Shown here in pieces: positions 19,179 through 28,563 of a stretch of DNA of 64,000 bases (positions are counted from its first letter, which is position 1; each line of letters begins with the position of its first letter). The notes under the pieces are model-generated. The model was not told where the DNA came from. It saw only the letters and a list, made by a program, of their open reading frames with translations, and searched no databases. The position numbers and the translations under genes are program-made. The stretch is from Roseivirga sp. GTDB lineage: Bacteria; Bacteroidota; Bacteroidia; Cytophagales; Cyclobacteriaceae. The stretch covers positions 404,001 to 468,000 of the forward strand of contig JAGYIY010000001.1 of NCBI GenBank assembly GCA_018402485.1, in the 5' to 3' direction.

Positions 19179-20098
19179 AACTTGTGTTCCTCATCTACCA
19201 TAGGCTTATGACCATCGAGCCAGCCCTGAGCCGCTGCACTCATTTTTTTAATCCTGGCTTTGAATAAAAAGTAAAGCACATAAGAAGACACCTTATTGCA
19301 TTGGTACACCCAGCCTGTGACAAAACGGATGCCCTTGGCATGCTTGCGTAAAATGTACATGTGGTTCCTGAGGGTGATGTAATGGGCAAAAGGGGAAAGA
19401 TTTCCTTCACCCTCACTGCTTCTGTTTTTGTGCGACCGCCCCACTTTATGATAAATCTTAGAGGCAGGTTCATACTGCAAATGGTATCCTGCTTTTCTTA
19501 TGCGCAAAGACCAATCGGTATCTTCATAGTAAATAAAGAATTGATCATCTAAAGCTCCCACCTCCCTAACAATTTTCGCTTTTACCAGAAAGCAGCATCC
19601 TGTAATCCAAGGAATCCTGCGGGCATGGTTACCAAAGGCGTGATCTGCCTTTCCCTGGCCCAACGTATAAGGAAAGAAGCCCCACCGGTTGAAGCCTGTC
19701 CCCGCATTCCAAATGATATTTCTTTCTGATTCGTATAAGATTTTTGGCTGAACTGCCCCAACATCATGTGCTTGCAATACCTGCAATAAAGGTTGCACAA
19801 ATCCAGGTGTTACAATGGTATCGTTGTTCAATAACATCAGGTACTCAAAACCTGCATCTAATGCATATTGAATGCCTCGATTGTTTCCTCCTGTAAAACC
19901 TTCATTCTTGCTGTTGACCAGCAGGGTTATTTCATCAAATTCATCTTTCAACCGCTGCCCTGAACCATCTTCAGAGGCATTGTCTACCACCACAATTTCG
20001 TATGCCGCAAAAGTCAGTTGGCGCAAAGAAGAAAGGCATGCCGCCGTATCATCGTAGCTATTCCAATTGACAATGATGATGGCCAGAGAGCGTGTCAT
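19175..20098 (-). CDS. glycosyltransferase family 2 (rhamnosyltransferase-like)
   Basis: GT-A transferase. Motifs are LAIIIVNWNSYDDTAACL, VVVDNASEDGS and the metal site LMLLNNDTI, followed by GCCFLVKAKIVREVG and YYEDTDWSLRIRKAGY, a pattern common in dTDP-rhamnosyl or similar transferases. ATG at 20098 directly precedes the first strand. An upstream in-frame ATG at 20146 would add 16 residues and overlap the epimerase gene by 38 bases, so it is less likely. The gene is part of the minus-strand operon from 21122. It has 307 residues. Confidence 0.9.
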   Translation of the reverse strand: MTRSLAIIIVNWNSYDDTAACLSSLRQLTFAAYEIVVVDNASEDGSGQRLKDEFDEITLLVNSKNEGFTGGNNRGIQYALDAGFEYLMLLNNDTIVTPGFVQPLLQVLQAHDVGAVQPKILYESERNIIWNAGTGFNRWGFFPYTLGQGKADHAFGNHARRIPWITGCCFLVKAKIVREVGALDDQFFIYYEDTDWSLRIRKAGYHLQYEPASKIYHKVGRSHKNRSSEGEGNLSPFAHYITLRNHMYILRKHAKGIRFVTGWVYQCNKVSSYVLYFLFKARIKKMSAAAQGWLDGHKPMVDEEHKL

Positions 20099-20108
20099 GG
20101 GGATGTAT

Positions 20109-21122
20109 TTACTTGGATACAGGTGTTTTTGACTTCCAAAATCCATATAAGCCTTTTTCTAACTCATACTTTTCCCATCGAAAACGCTCGCGAAACGGCT
20201 GATTTTTAGCCCATTCCCACATAATTTTCAATCCTTCCTCTAAGCTGGTTTTTTCTTCATACCCCAGCAATTGAACAGACTTTTCGTAGGTGGGATGTGC
20301 ATTCTTAACCTCGTGTCTGGCCTCATGGTAGGCTACGGTGGCATTACCCATTATCTGTTTCAATATGCGATTGGCCTCATTGATGGAGTGGTAACGGGTG
20401 CCCCCCAAATTGATGATTTCTTTCGCTGCTTCGGGTAAGGTGGCTGCCTTCCACAAGGGCAACAAGCAATCATCCATAAAACTAAAGGCCCTTTTTTGTT
20501 CTCCATCTCCAAAAATAGACATGGGTTCTCCATGCAAATGTTGGGTCATCCAGATGCCCAAAACATTGCGATAGGTGTCCCAAATGTTTTGTTTAACGCC
20601 ATACACGTTGTGCGGTCGAATGATGCACCAATCTAAGCCGTGTTGCTCCCCGGCTACCTGTATGTCCATTTCGCATGCATATTTGGCGATGCCATAGGGG
20701 TCTATGGGCTGAGGTATATCTTTTTCATCAAAAGGCGGCTGACCATGACCATAAACAGCCATAGAACTGGTAAAAACCAAACGCTCTACACCAAAACGGA
20801 TACAGGCATTGATGATGTTGGCTGTAGCCACCAAGTTGTTTTGATAATTGTACTTTCTGATAAAAGGAGAAAGCCCTTCGGCTGCATAGGCCGCAAAATG
20901 ATAGACATAACGTGGCTGATGCGCTTCGAATACTTGGTCGATGCCATCATCTGCGCAGTCCATTTCATAAAAAGTTACTTTGGGATGAAGGTTTTCAGAG
21001 TATCCGCCGCTTAGATTGTCTACCCCTACAACTGTGTAATTGGGTTCATTTTCGATGATCCAATCGGCCATACGGCTACCTAAAAGGCCTGCTACTCCTG
21101 TAATCAATATGGCATGAGACAT
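20109..21122 (-). CDS. NAD-dependent epimerase/dehydratase (nucleotide-sugar modifying)
   Basis: Extended short-chain dehydrogenase with the Rossmann motif GVAGLLG near the N-terminus, SSMAVYGHGQPP, and the catalytic YGIAK (YxxxK). It would interconvert a UDP- or dTDP-sugar that supplies the first cluster, for example as a 4-epimerase. The frame is open 14 codons before ATG 21122, but the Rossmann strand starts only a few residues after that ATG, so it is chosen. It is the first gene of the minus-strand operon; the repeat island begins about 60 bases upstream. Substrate not assignable. Confidence 0.88.
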   Translation of the reverse strand: MSHAILITGVAGLLGSRMADWIIENEPNYTVVGVDNLSGGYSENLHPKVTFYEMDCADDGIDQVFEAHQPRYVYHFAAYAAEGLSPFIRKYNYQNNLVATANIINACIRFGVERLVFTSSMAVYGHGQPPFDEKDIPQPIDPYGIAKYACEMDIQVAGEQHGLDWCIIRPHNVYGVKQNIWDTYRNVLGIWMTQHLHGEPMSIFGDGEQKRAFSFMDDCLLPLWKAATLPEAAKEIINLGGTRYHSINEANRILKQIMGNATVAYHEARHEVKNAHPTYEKSVQLLGYEEKTSLEEGLKIMWEWAKNQPFRERFRWEKYELEKGLYGFWKSKTPVSK

Positions 21123-21179
21123 GGATTTTGCTTTTTTTCTTTGCCTCGGCAAATTAAGCCGCAAATTTTTGAGAAACTA

Positions 21180-22803
21180 GTGCAGGAGAATTAAATTATT
21201 CGTGGTCATTGGCTACTGGTAGAGCGCATTACGATTGATGGTCTGGAGTAGGTCCTCCCCCAACCCCCTCCAGAGGGGGACAAGTACGCTTAGGGAGTTT
21301 GATGTGGGCGAGGGAATGTTATCGGCACGCGTTAATGGGAGGTCAGAGGTTGGAAGTCAGAGGTTAGAAGCTCTCCCTAAACGACGCAACACATAACTCA
21401 AAAACTAAGTCATTCAGAAGGAGGACGTCCAAATGTCAGACACCTTAGAGGTGTCAGACATTTACTCCTCGTTTATGCACCGGAGCCAATACCACACCGT
21501 CATCCTGAAAAGCAATGCGACCGATAGGAGCAATGCGCATTTCAGGATCCTTTGTAATGGAAACCGATCGTCCTTCTAGGGTGGACGTGTGGTGCTAGTT
21601 TCTATGGGATCCTGAAACAAGTTCAGGATGACGGTGGCGAGGGATGACGGTAGCGAACAGGATGACGGTGGCGACGTCCTCCCCCAACCCCCTCCAGAGG
21701 GGGACAAAGCCGCTTAGGGAGTTTGATGTGGGCGAGGGAATGTTATCGGCACGCGTTAATGGGAGGTCAGAGGTTGGAAGTCAGAGGTTGGAAGCTCTCC
21801 CTAAACGACGCAACACATAACTCAAATAAACTAAGTCATTCAGAAGGAGGACGTCCAAATGTCAGACACCTTAGAGGTGTCAGACATTTACTCCTCATTT
21901 ATGCACCGAAACCGATACTCCACCGTCATTCAGAAGGAGTCCGCAGGACGACTGAAGAATCCCCTCGTCGAAAAAGGATGTACTTCTCATTTACTCAGAT
22001 GCTCCATGGAACAGGGAGATTCTTCGCTTCATCCCGATTGCATCGGGATTACGCTCTGAATGACGGTCTTGAACTGAGGGATCCTGAAACAAGTTCAGGA
22101 TGACGGTGGCGAACAGGATGACGGTAGCGACGTCCTCCCCCAACCCCCTCCAGAGGGGGACAAGTACGCTTAGGGAGTTTGATGTGGGCGAGGGAATGTT
22201 ATCGGCACGCGTTAATGGGAGGTCAGAGGTTGGAAGTCAGAGGTTAGAAGCTCTCCCTAAACGACGCAACACATAACTCAAAAACTAAGTCATTCAGAAG
22301 GAGGACGTCCAAATGTCAGACACCTTAGAGGTGTCAGACATTTACTCCTCATTTATGCACCGAAACCGATACCACACCGTCATTCAGAGGGAGGACGAAG
22401 GACGACTGAAGAATCCCCTCGTCAAAAACAATGTACTTCTCATTTACTCAGATGCTCCATTGAAAGGGGAGATTCTTCGCTTCATCCCGATTGCATCGGG
22501 ATTACGCTCTGAATGACGGTCTTGAACTGAGGGATCCTGAAACAAGTTCAGGATGACGGTGGCGAACAGGATGACGGTAGCTATTTAGCGGTTGGATAAC
22601 AGGCATTACAAAAAGGAGGCCCTGCCGAACAAAGAACCGCTATGTCCCCCTTTGGAGGGGGCTAGGGGGAGGAGTTACCCTTCCAAATAGAATAAAAACA
22701 TAAAATAAAAATGATTCCAAGCAGGTTTCATTTCTTCTTATTTTATTTGACAGCCTGTACCTTCACCTCACCTTTTTGATCTTAGCGAGAGGCTAAGACC
22801 AGT
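21180..22803. repeat. repeat block 1 (interspersed palindromic elements)
   Basis: No gene is supported here. The block holds three near-copies of a ~230-bp module. Each begins with a C-rich palindrome (21252, 21676, 22132) and runs through a CTTAGGGAG/CTCCCTAAACG inverted pair to a hairpin with arms AGACACCT and AGGTGTCA. One 140-bp element lies at 21496-21635, and two ~145-bp elements at 21922-22067 and 22376-22520. An AGCGGTT/AACCGCT hairpin follows near 22583-22640, then an inverted copy of the C-rich palindrome at 22644-22674. A short hairpin at 22778-22800 (arms GATCTTAGC and GCTAAGACC) ends the block, just before the AbiEii stop. Confidence 0.9.
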
Positions 22804-22819
22804 GGGAAGCGTAATCATC

Positions 22820-23875
22820 TTAATTCAAAGCCTTATACCAATAGAAAAATGCTGCTTTGCCTCTAGATCTTTTCAGCTTATTAAGAAAGTTCAGCTCTCC
22901 CAAAATTTCCAGTTTACTAATATCTTGACCGTTAAACTTCTCAATGACTGAATAGTCTTTGTTCTTTAATTGTTTAGCGAGGTAAGCTGCTTTACCTGCT
23001 GCAAGTATTGCATCTTCAATTTTGAAATTTTCTGCTATCAAAAAGCCTTCAAACCTACGCATTCCGGTAGTGAGTTCAGTAAATCTTGATTTGTCAGGCT
23101 CTTCGGTGTTTTTGTTTCGTTTGGCTATGAGTAAAGAAGTAATGAAAATATCATCTAGTATGTCCATTTTGCTAATTTCAAGTTCACGGTAATGGATTTC
23201 CTTTGCTGCAATTTTTTCAAAGCTCAATGCGATTTCTTCACCGTTTTTGGCTTCATCAAACAAGCAACCAATATCAAAAAGCTGCTTGATGATTTCTTGC
23301 TCTTTGTCCTTACCGTAAAGGATTCCAACGGTATTGGGTGCAAATGCCGTTAGTTTATCACCTAATATAGATTCAATAGAAGGAACAGTCACTTTTATAA
23401 GTTTTTCGGATTCAATCCACTCCGATTGAATGGGAGTTGTTAACAGCCTTGGATAATCGGTTTTCTCAAATAGAATATCCAACATTACAAAGTGAGCACT
23501 TTGATTGAGGCTCGATTCATAATCAAATTCGTAATGTGCTTTGGGAATGCCTTCTTTATAGCTTCTTCTATCTTGCAGGACCCACTTATTGAAATGTGAG
23601 TTGGCTACCACTTTATCCAAGATAGCTTCTACTTCTTCTCGACTTTGGGTAGTAATGATGTCAATATCAACCGAAAATCTTCTTGATTTGGCGAGCAATA
23701 AAATAAGGCTTGTTCCACCTTTGAAGGTAAAAACCAAACCATGAGCTTTGAGCTGCTGCAATAAGGAAAGTGCATGAATCATTTTCTCCAGTATCGGAGG
23801 ATTGATACGCTTCAAATGCTTTTGTTGCTTAAAGCCGTTGATCCACTCTTTGGTAAAACAATGTGCTTTTATCAT
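22820..23875 (-). CDS. AbiEii/AbiGii-type nucleotidyltransferase toxin
   Basis: Nucleotidyltransferase of the AbiEii toxin family (type IV toxin-antitoxin/abortive infection systems), 351 residues. The nucleotidyltransferase signature is intact: FKGGTSLILLL (GG at 53-54, Ser56) followed by the metal-binding SVDIDI (Asp70, Asp72). Characterised AbiEii-type enzymes modify tRNA or other targets to arrest growth; the target here is unknown. It overlaps the upstream antitoxin gene by 4 bases (ATGA-type), the usual AbiE layout. Its stop lies 20 bases from the repeat hairpin at 22778-22800, so the repeat border is flush with the module. Confidence 0.88.
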   Translation of the reverse strand: MIKAHCFTKEWINGFKQQKHLKRINPPILEKMIHALSLLQQLKAHGLVFTFKGGTSLILLLAKSRRFSVDIDIITTQSREEVEAILDKVVANSHFNKWVLQDRRSYKEGIPKAHYEFDYESSLNQSAHFVMLDILFEKTDYPRLLTTPIQSEWIESEKLIKVTVPSIESILGDKLTAFAPNTVGILYGKDKEQEIIKQLFDIGCLFDEAKNGEEIALSFEKIAAKEIHYRELEISKMDILDDIFITSLLIAKRNKNTEEPDKSRFTELTTGMRRFEGFLIAENFKIEDAILAAGKAAYLAKQLKNKDYSVIEKFNGQDISKLEILGELNFLNKLKRSRGKAAFFYWYKALN

Positions 23876-24642
23876 TCTAAAATGTCTTTAACAAAATCAC
23901 CAAAGTTGTTCTCTAAGTAACTTTTGATTGGCTCCTCTTTATTTCTTCTTTTAGCATAGCTAATAAGTTTGGTGAAGTTTATTTGATATCGTTTTAAGGC
24001 GTTTTCAAACAGCGTATCCATTTCACTTCCCTGAATCGCATAAAAGGTTACTGCATCGCTGTACACATCAATTAGTATTTTCTCTAAGGTCGGCACAGAG
24101 ATTTTATCCTTTGACTTTTCCTTCATCGTGATTTTTTGCTTTGGCGAACGGCTAATTAATGGTTTAATGACGATGGAGATTTCACTTTCCACATACCTTT
24201 CCATGATGTCCTCTTCGGGATCGAGAAATGCCCTGTACTGTTTAGATGCGGAATACGCATTAAACACTTCTTCTACAAAATCCTTCTCTACCTCCAGAAC
24301 ATAGAAGAAGGTTCCCAATTGATGTCTTGTAAAATCATTCAGCCATTCGGTACTCCAAAGGCAATAATCCAACTGGTCAAACTCTTTGGCTACTATCTTG
24401 GATAATCGAGCCAGTTTTTCCGACACGAAAGGTTTGTAAGCCTTTTTATTTGAAATGGTATACAGACCCAGTTTTATTTGGTGAATCACCTTTCGCTTCA
24501 CCAAATCATGGATTCTCCACGTTAAGGCACTTTCAGTGATTTCCGGATCCAAATCAATCAAAAAAGAACTGAGCATATCTCGGTTAAAATGCCCTTTGCC
24601 TTTGAAATGCTTGGATATTTGACGGTCAATGATTTTAGACAT
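23872..24642 (-). CDS. AbiEi-like antitoxin/transcriptional regulator (DUF6577-type)
   Basis: A 256-residue protein upstream of and overlapping the AbiEii toxin gene, the position of AbiEi antitoxins. The N-terminal 60 residues look like a winged helix: FNRDMLSSFLIDL, ITESALTWRIHDLVKRKVIHQ, then a wing ending LGLYTI. The C-terminal part is the presumed antitoxin domain. Known AbiEi proteins repress their own operon by binding repeats near the promoter, and two identical 14-bp repeats flank a promoter-like box here (24689-24748). The family label from memory (DUF6577-like) is less certain than the role. Confidence 0.8.
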   Translation of the reverse strand: MSKIIDRQISKHFKGKGHFNRDMLSSFLIDLDPEITESALTWRIHDLVKRKVIHQIKLGLYTISNKKAYKPFVSEKLARLSKIVAKEFDQLDYCLWSTEWLNDFTRHQLGTFFYVLEVEKDFVEEVFNAYSASKQYRAFLDPEEDIMERYVESEISIVIKPLISRSPKQKITMKEKSKDKISVPTLEKILIDVYSDAVTFYAIQGSEMDTLFENALKRYQINFTKLISYAKRRNKEEPIKSYLENNFGDFVKDILE

Positions 24643-24688
24643 AGCTCAGTTTTGACAGTATTAAATAATTGATGCGGGTGATGGAATT

Positions 24689-24748
24689 ACTCATTTTTGC
24701 CAATACTGCAAATATAGTGACATTTCATAAATAAACTCATTTTTGCCA
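24689..24748 (-). promoter_or_regulatory. AbiE promoter with two 14-bp direct repeats (operator candidate)
   Basis: The 14-mer ACTCATTTTTGCCA occurs at 24689-24702 and again, without mismatch, at 24735-24748, a pitch of 46 bp. Between the copies, minus-strand TATATTTG (24709-24716) fits the Bacteroidota -7 box TAnnTTTG. The repeats therefore flank the presumed RNA polymerase site about 60-100 bases before the AbiEi start, as expected for autorepression. Function is inferred. Confidence 0.5.
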
Positions 24749-24810
24749 TTTTAATATGTTTACTGGCATTTTTAAGTAGTTTTAAGTACGTGGATTTATC
24801 CCCTTCCTAA

Positions 24811-24876
24811 AAGGGATACATGTACCTTACGGCTGTTATCGACCTTTATATTCGTCATGTGTTGAACAAGAGTTTT
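24811..24876 (+). pseudogene. relic of an IS3-type transposase (integrase core fragment)
   Basis: Twenty-two codons read KGYMYLTAVIDLYIRHVLNK and so on, matching the stretch around the first catalytic Asp of IS3-family OrfB integrase cores. A stop codon precedes it immediately, and repeat DNA replaces the gene right after it (from 24880). Nothing else of the IS is nearby. A second relic, of the transposase C-terminus, lies at 38395-38505. Confidence 0.6.
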
Positions 24877-24879
24877 AGG

Positions 24880-25436
24880 TGGACGAGGGAATGTTATCGG
24901 CACGCGTTAATTGGAGGTCAGAGGTTAGAAGTCAGAGGTTGGAAGCTCTCCCTAAACGACGCAACACATAACCCAAATAAACTAAGTCATTCAGAAGGTG
25001 GACGTCCAAATGTCAGACACCTTAGAGGTGTCAGACATTTACTCCTCATTTATGCACCGAAACAGATACTCCACCGTCATTCAGAAGGAGTCCGCAGGAC
25101 GACTGAAGAATCCCCTCGTCGAAAAAGGGTGAATTAGGAGTTTTCAATCACTCCACGGAACAGGGGGATTCTTCGCTTCATCCCGATTGCATCGGGATTG
25201 TGCTCTGAATGACGTTCTTGAACTGAGGGATCCTGAAACAAGTTCAGGATGACGGTGGCGAACAGGATGACGGTTTGTACTTTCACCTCACCTTCCTGGT
25301 CTTGGCAAGACGCAAAGAGCAGTGGGGGCCACCCTTTAAATAGAGCTCATATAAATGCTATTTGTGGCTCAAACCCGTTTGATGTTGATCCAGAATCTCC
25401 AAAAAAATGAGCTCCAATAGAATGAGTAGCCTGGAA
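24880..25436. repeat. repeat block 2
   Basis: The block starts with a truncated C-rich module, continues with the AGACACCT/AGGTGTCA hairpin near 25010-25045 and one ~144-bp element at 25073-25216 whose right terminal repeat has one mismatch. A TCCTGAA/TTCAGGA palindrome follows. A degenerate version of the GGTCTTAGC hairpin sits near 25297-25320. The last ~100 bases before the Fic gene show nothing recognisable. Confidence 0.85.
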
Positions 25437-25501
25437 CATTGTATATTTATACCTGTCAATTAACACATGCAGACTTTCATATCGCTTTACTTCATCTTAA
25501 A

Positions 25502-26539
25502 ATGAACCCAACAGAGCAACTCATTGTCGATTTTCTAGCCAAGCATCCCTTAAGTTCTTCTAAGGAAATACATGAAGCTATGCCGCTCGCAATAGGCTAT
25601 GCCACCATAAAGAGACTGCTTAAAAGATTAAGAGATGCTAATTATGTAGCGATTGAAGGTCAAGGTAAAGCCACCAAATACAGCATTAGCCTCACTTACA
25701 CGATTACAAAGCCCTTAGACCTTAATGAATACTTTGAGAAAGAGATCGATGATAGGGAAATCCTTGATTCATTTAACTTTCATCTTGTGCCTCACATTCT
25801 CCCAAAAGTAGATTTATTTACTAGAGATGAGCTTGAGAAACTTGAAAACCTACAGCATCGCTATACGCAAAACATCAAGCAACTATCTGAAAGTCAATAC
25901 CAAAAAGAGTTAGAGCGACTAGCCATTGACCTAAGCTGGAAATCATCTCAGATAGAAGGCAACACCTATTCACTGCTCGAAACGGAAAGGTTGCTTAAGG
26001 ATAAACAAACCGCGGAAGGTAAGACTCAAGAAGAAGCAAACATGCTGCTGAACCATAAACGAGCCCTGGATTTTATCCTGGAACATCCAGATTATCTTGA
26101 CCCTATTCAGGTAAATCGCATTGAAGATATTCACAGCATGCTGATCAAAGACCTTAACATAGAAAGGAACATTAGGATGCGTCGGGTGGGTATATCCGGC
26201 ACCAACTACAGACCCTTGGATAATGAACACCAGATCAGGGAAGCAATGCAGCAGATGTGCACCCTGGTCAATGCCAAAAAGCATGTTTTTGAAAAAGCAT
26301 TCCTGCTGCTCGTTTTGCTTTCCTATATCCAAGCCTTCGACGATGGAAACAAAAGAACAGCCAGAATTGTAAGCAACGCATGTTTGATGCAAAACAAATA
26401 CTGCCCAATATCTTTTAGAACAGTAGATGCAATAACTTATAAAAAAGCCATGCTGCTTTTTTATGAACAAAATAACTTATCCGCGATCAAACAGATCTTT
26501 ATCGACCAATTTGAATTCGCCGTTAGCACTTACTTTTAG
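25502..26539 (+). CDS. Fic family protein with N-terminal winged helix
   Basis: A 345-residue Fic-domain protein. The N-terminal ~65 residues form a winged-helix-like DNA-binding unit (EQLIVDFLAKHPLSSSKEIH through a wing ending KYSIS). An inhibitory-helix motif SxxxEG appears as SSQIEG (148-153), placing it among Fic proteins inhibited by their own N-terminal helix. The Fic loop reads QAFDDGNKRTAR (Gln277 onward): all positions fit HxFx(D/E)GN(G/K)RxxR except that the catalytic His is Gln. It is therefore probably unable to do classical AMP transfer, or is a regulator. The open frame begins at a TTG at 25439; ATG 25502 is preferred. It stands alone between repeat blocks. Confidence 0.88.
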   Translation: MNPTEQLIVDFLAKHPLSSSKEIHEAMPLAIGYATIKRLLKRLRDANYVAIEGQGKATKYSISLTYTITKPLDLNEYFEKEIDDREILDSFNFHLVPHILPKVDLFTRDELEKLENLQHRYTQNIKQLSESQYQKELERLAIDLSWKSSQIEGNTYSLLETERLLKDKQTAEGKTQEEANMLLNHKRALDFILEHPDYLDPIQVNRIEDIHSMLIKDLNIERNIRMRRVGISGTNYRPLDNEHQIREAMQQMCTLVNAKKHVFEKAFLLLVLLSYIQAFDDGNKRTARIVSNACLMQNKYCPISFRTVDAITYKKAMLLFYEQNNLSAIKQIFIDQFEFAVSTYF

Positions 26540-26540
26540 C

Positions 26541-27490
26541 ACGTCATCTCGAACGCAGAGAGAGATCTAGATTTCTCCTTTCACTCGAAATGATTGACTC
26601 AGAAAGATACTGCGATTGATCGATTACCCCCTCATCAAATCCACACATCAACGAATAACCAGCTAAAGTCATTAACCATTGATGATTTGTAAGGATTCGA
26701 AAATACTTTCACTGGTCTTAGCGTCTCACTAAGACCAGTGGGCCACCGAAACCGATACCACACCGTCATTCAGAGGGAGTCCGCAGGACGACTGCAGCAT
26801 CTCCTAGTCGGAAAAGGGTGGGTTGTGAGTTTTCAAACACTCCACGAAACGGGGAGATTCTTCGCTGCATCCCGATTGCATCGGGATTGCGCTCTGAATG
26901 ACGGTCTTGAACTGAGGGATCCTGAAACAAGTTCAGGATGACGTTACACACCGTCATCCTGAAAAGCATTGCGACCGTAGGAGCAATGCGCAGTTCAGGA
27001 TCTTTTTGTAATGGAAACCGATCGTCCTTCTAGGGTGGACGTGTGGTGCTAGTTTCTCAGGGATCCTGAAACAAGTTCAGGATGACGGTGGCGACGTCCT
27101 CCCCCAACCCCCTCCAGAGGGGGACAAAGTCGCTTAGGGAGTTTGATGTGGGCGAGGGAATGTTATGTGCACCGGAGCCAATACCACACCGTCATCCTGA
27201 AAAGCATTGCGACCGTAGGAGCAATGCGCAGTTCAGGATCTTTTTGTAATGGAAACCGATCGTTCTTCTAGGGTGGACGTGTGGTGCTATTTTCTCAGGG
27301 ATCCTGAAACAAGTTCAGGATGACGGTGGCGAACAGGTTGACGGTGGCGAGGTCCTCCCCCAACCCCCTCCAGAGGGGGACAAGTAAGAATTAGGAATTA
27401 AAAATTAGTAATTAGTAATTAGTAATTAACGATAAGCCCAATCCCCCAATACCCAAAAACCCATTACCCCAAAAACCCAATCCCCCAACA
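26541..27490. repeat. repeat block 3
   Basis: From left to right: a lone hairpin-like repeat (26541-26597, ends GTCATCTCGA and TCGAAATGA); a hairpin with perfect 11-bp arms ACTGGTCTTAG and CTAAGACCAGT at 26711-26739; a ~144-bp element at 26762-26905; 140-bp elements at 26950-27089 and 27188-27327 separated by a C-rich module starting near 27099; a truncated C-rich module near 27353; and 27386-27490, a low-complexity stretch of AATTAG-like and CCCAATACC-like units up to the Wzz stop. No gene is supported. Confidence 0.88.
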
Positions 27491-27493
27491 ACC

Positions 27494-28561
27494 CTACTCC
27501 TCCTGCATGGCAAGCCTATAAAACCGTTTCAGCGTAAAAAATAAAGCAGACAAGAAGAGTCCTAGTAAAAGGGCAACTGCAATGGTTTTTGTGACTTTCC
27601 ATTTATTATCTTCAAGCGGTAAAATGGGGGCATCAATGATCTGAATCAAGGGGGAATTGTTGCGGTGCGACACTTTGGCCAACTCCAAATTCTTCACAAT
27701 CACCTCGTACACCGCTGAAGAGGAAGTGACATCAATCATTAATTTTTGTTCTGGCACCAAGGCTGTTTTATACAAAGGGTTCAAATTGGGAGCTCCCTCT
27801 TTCACCTCAGCCAAAGCAGCTAGCTTCGCATCTAAAACGGTTTTCACACTATCTGCCTGGTACTGCAAAATACGTAGGTTATCTCCCGATTTTTTAGTCT
27901 TGGAAGCCTTATAAAAGCTGTTTACGTTTTCCACCAAGGCCTCATTAAACGCCTTCGAAAAAAGCTCATCACCGTGTGTTACCGCCACATTTAAAATACT
28001 GAGTTTTCGGCTTGGCTTGCTGACCGATAAATGCTCATTGCGGATTTCTTTGGTAAATTCCAGCAATAAACTGTCATGGTGAATGGTCCATTCCTCGGAG
28101 GGTAAATCGAAATTGATATCCTTCAATGCAGGGTTTTTTGCCCACTTTTCCCTTTTTCCACCGGCCTCTATGTACCGATGCACTAAGAGCATATTGGCAC
28201 CATCGTCTAGGCTTTTCTTGGTCAACATGGTCTTTGAAATCATGCGATGCGACCGATACAATTCCTGAATATTGTCTATTTGGAACAGATCGCTAGACTC
28301 CGATAAGGAACCTAAATTCACTCCTGCAATAGAAGCCAAAGACGAAATTTCATTGAGGCTATTGCCAGCATTTTGCAAAACAAAAGTCGTGACAGAGGTA
28401 TATTTTCGGGTTTTTACTGCGTTGAAAAGCAAAGCCAGACCAACAAAAACGACGGCAACAGCTAAAATCCACCACTTTTTACTGAACAGGTAGCCCACAA
28501 AAGTTTTGAGCCTGAGCATGAGGCTACGAAAAGAAATCTGTTCTCTTGCTTGATGGTCCAT
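27494..28561 (-). CDS. wzz: Wzz-type chain-length determinant/polysaccharide co-polymerase
   Basis: Inner-membrane protein of 355 residues with the Wzz topology. A first membrane segment follows the short cytosolic tail (WWILAVAVVFVGLALLF, ~35-52), a long periplasmic region is partly coiled-coil, and a second segment lies near the C-terminus (AVALLLGLFLSALFFTL). The PILPLEDNKWKV proline-rich stretch before the second segment is typical. No tyrosine kinase domain is fused. It lies 2 bases after the Wza-like export gene, so both form one operon; it would control polymer length and couple synthesis to export. Confidence 0.9.
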   Translation of the reverse strand: MDHQAREQISFRSLMLRLKTFVGYLFSKKWWILAVAVVFVGLALLFNAVKTRKYTSVTTFVLQNAGNSLNEISSLASIAGVNLGSLSESSDLFQIDNIQELYRSHRMISKTMLTKKSLDDGANMLLVHRYIEAGGKREKWAKNPALKDINFDLPSEEWTIHHDSLLLEFTKEIRNEHLSVSKPSRKLSILNVAVTHGDELFSKAFNEALVENVNSFYKASKTKKSGDNLRILQYQADSVKTVLDAKLAALAEVKEGAPNLNPLYKTALVPEQKLMIDVTSSSAVYEVIVKNLELAKVSHRNNSPLIQIIDAPILPLEDNKWKVTKTIAVALLLGLFLSALFFTLKRFYRLAMQEE

Positions 28562-28563
28562 GG

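Noticed and set aside
21723-22516. Open frames of 60-130 codons in the repeat blocks (also at 24820, 26738, 31662, 36112, 39793, 42777 and others)
   Set aside because: They follow the repeat units themselves, occur in several frames and copies with the same peptides, and have no protein features. They are a by-product of repeat DNA.
22778-22800. Rho-independent terminator at the GGTCTTAGC-type hairpin
   Set aside because: No T-run follows on either strand, and the hairpin recurs at gene starts as well as ends.
25970-26470. 166-codon frame antisense to the Fic gene
   Set aside because: Shadow of the Fic coding sequence; composition is not protein-like.
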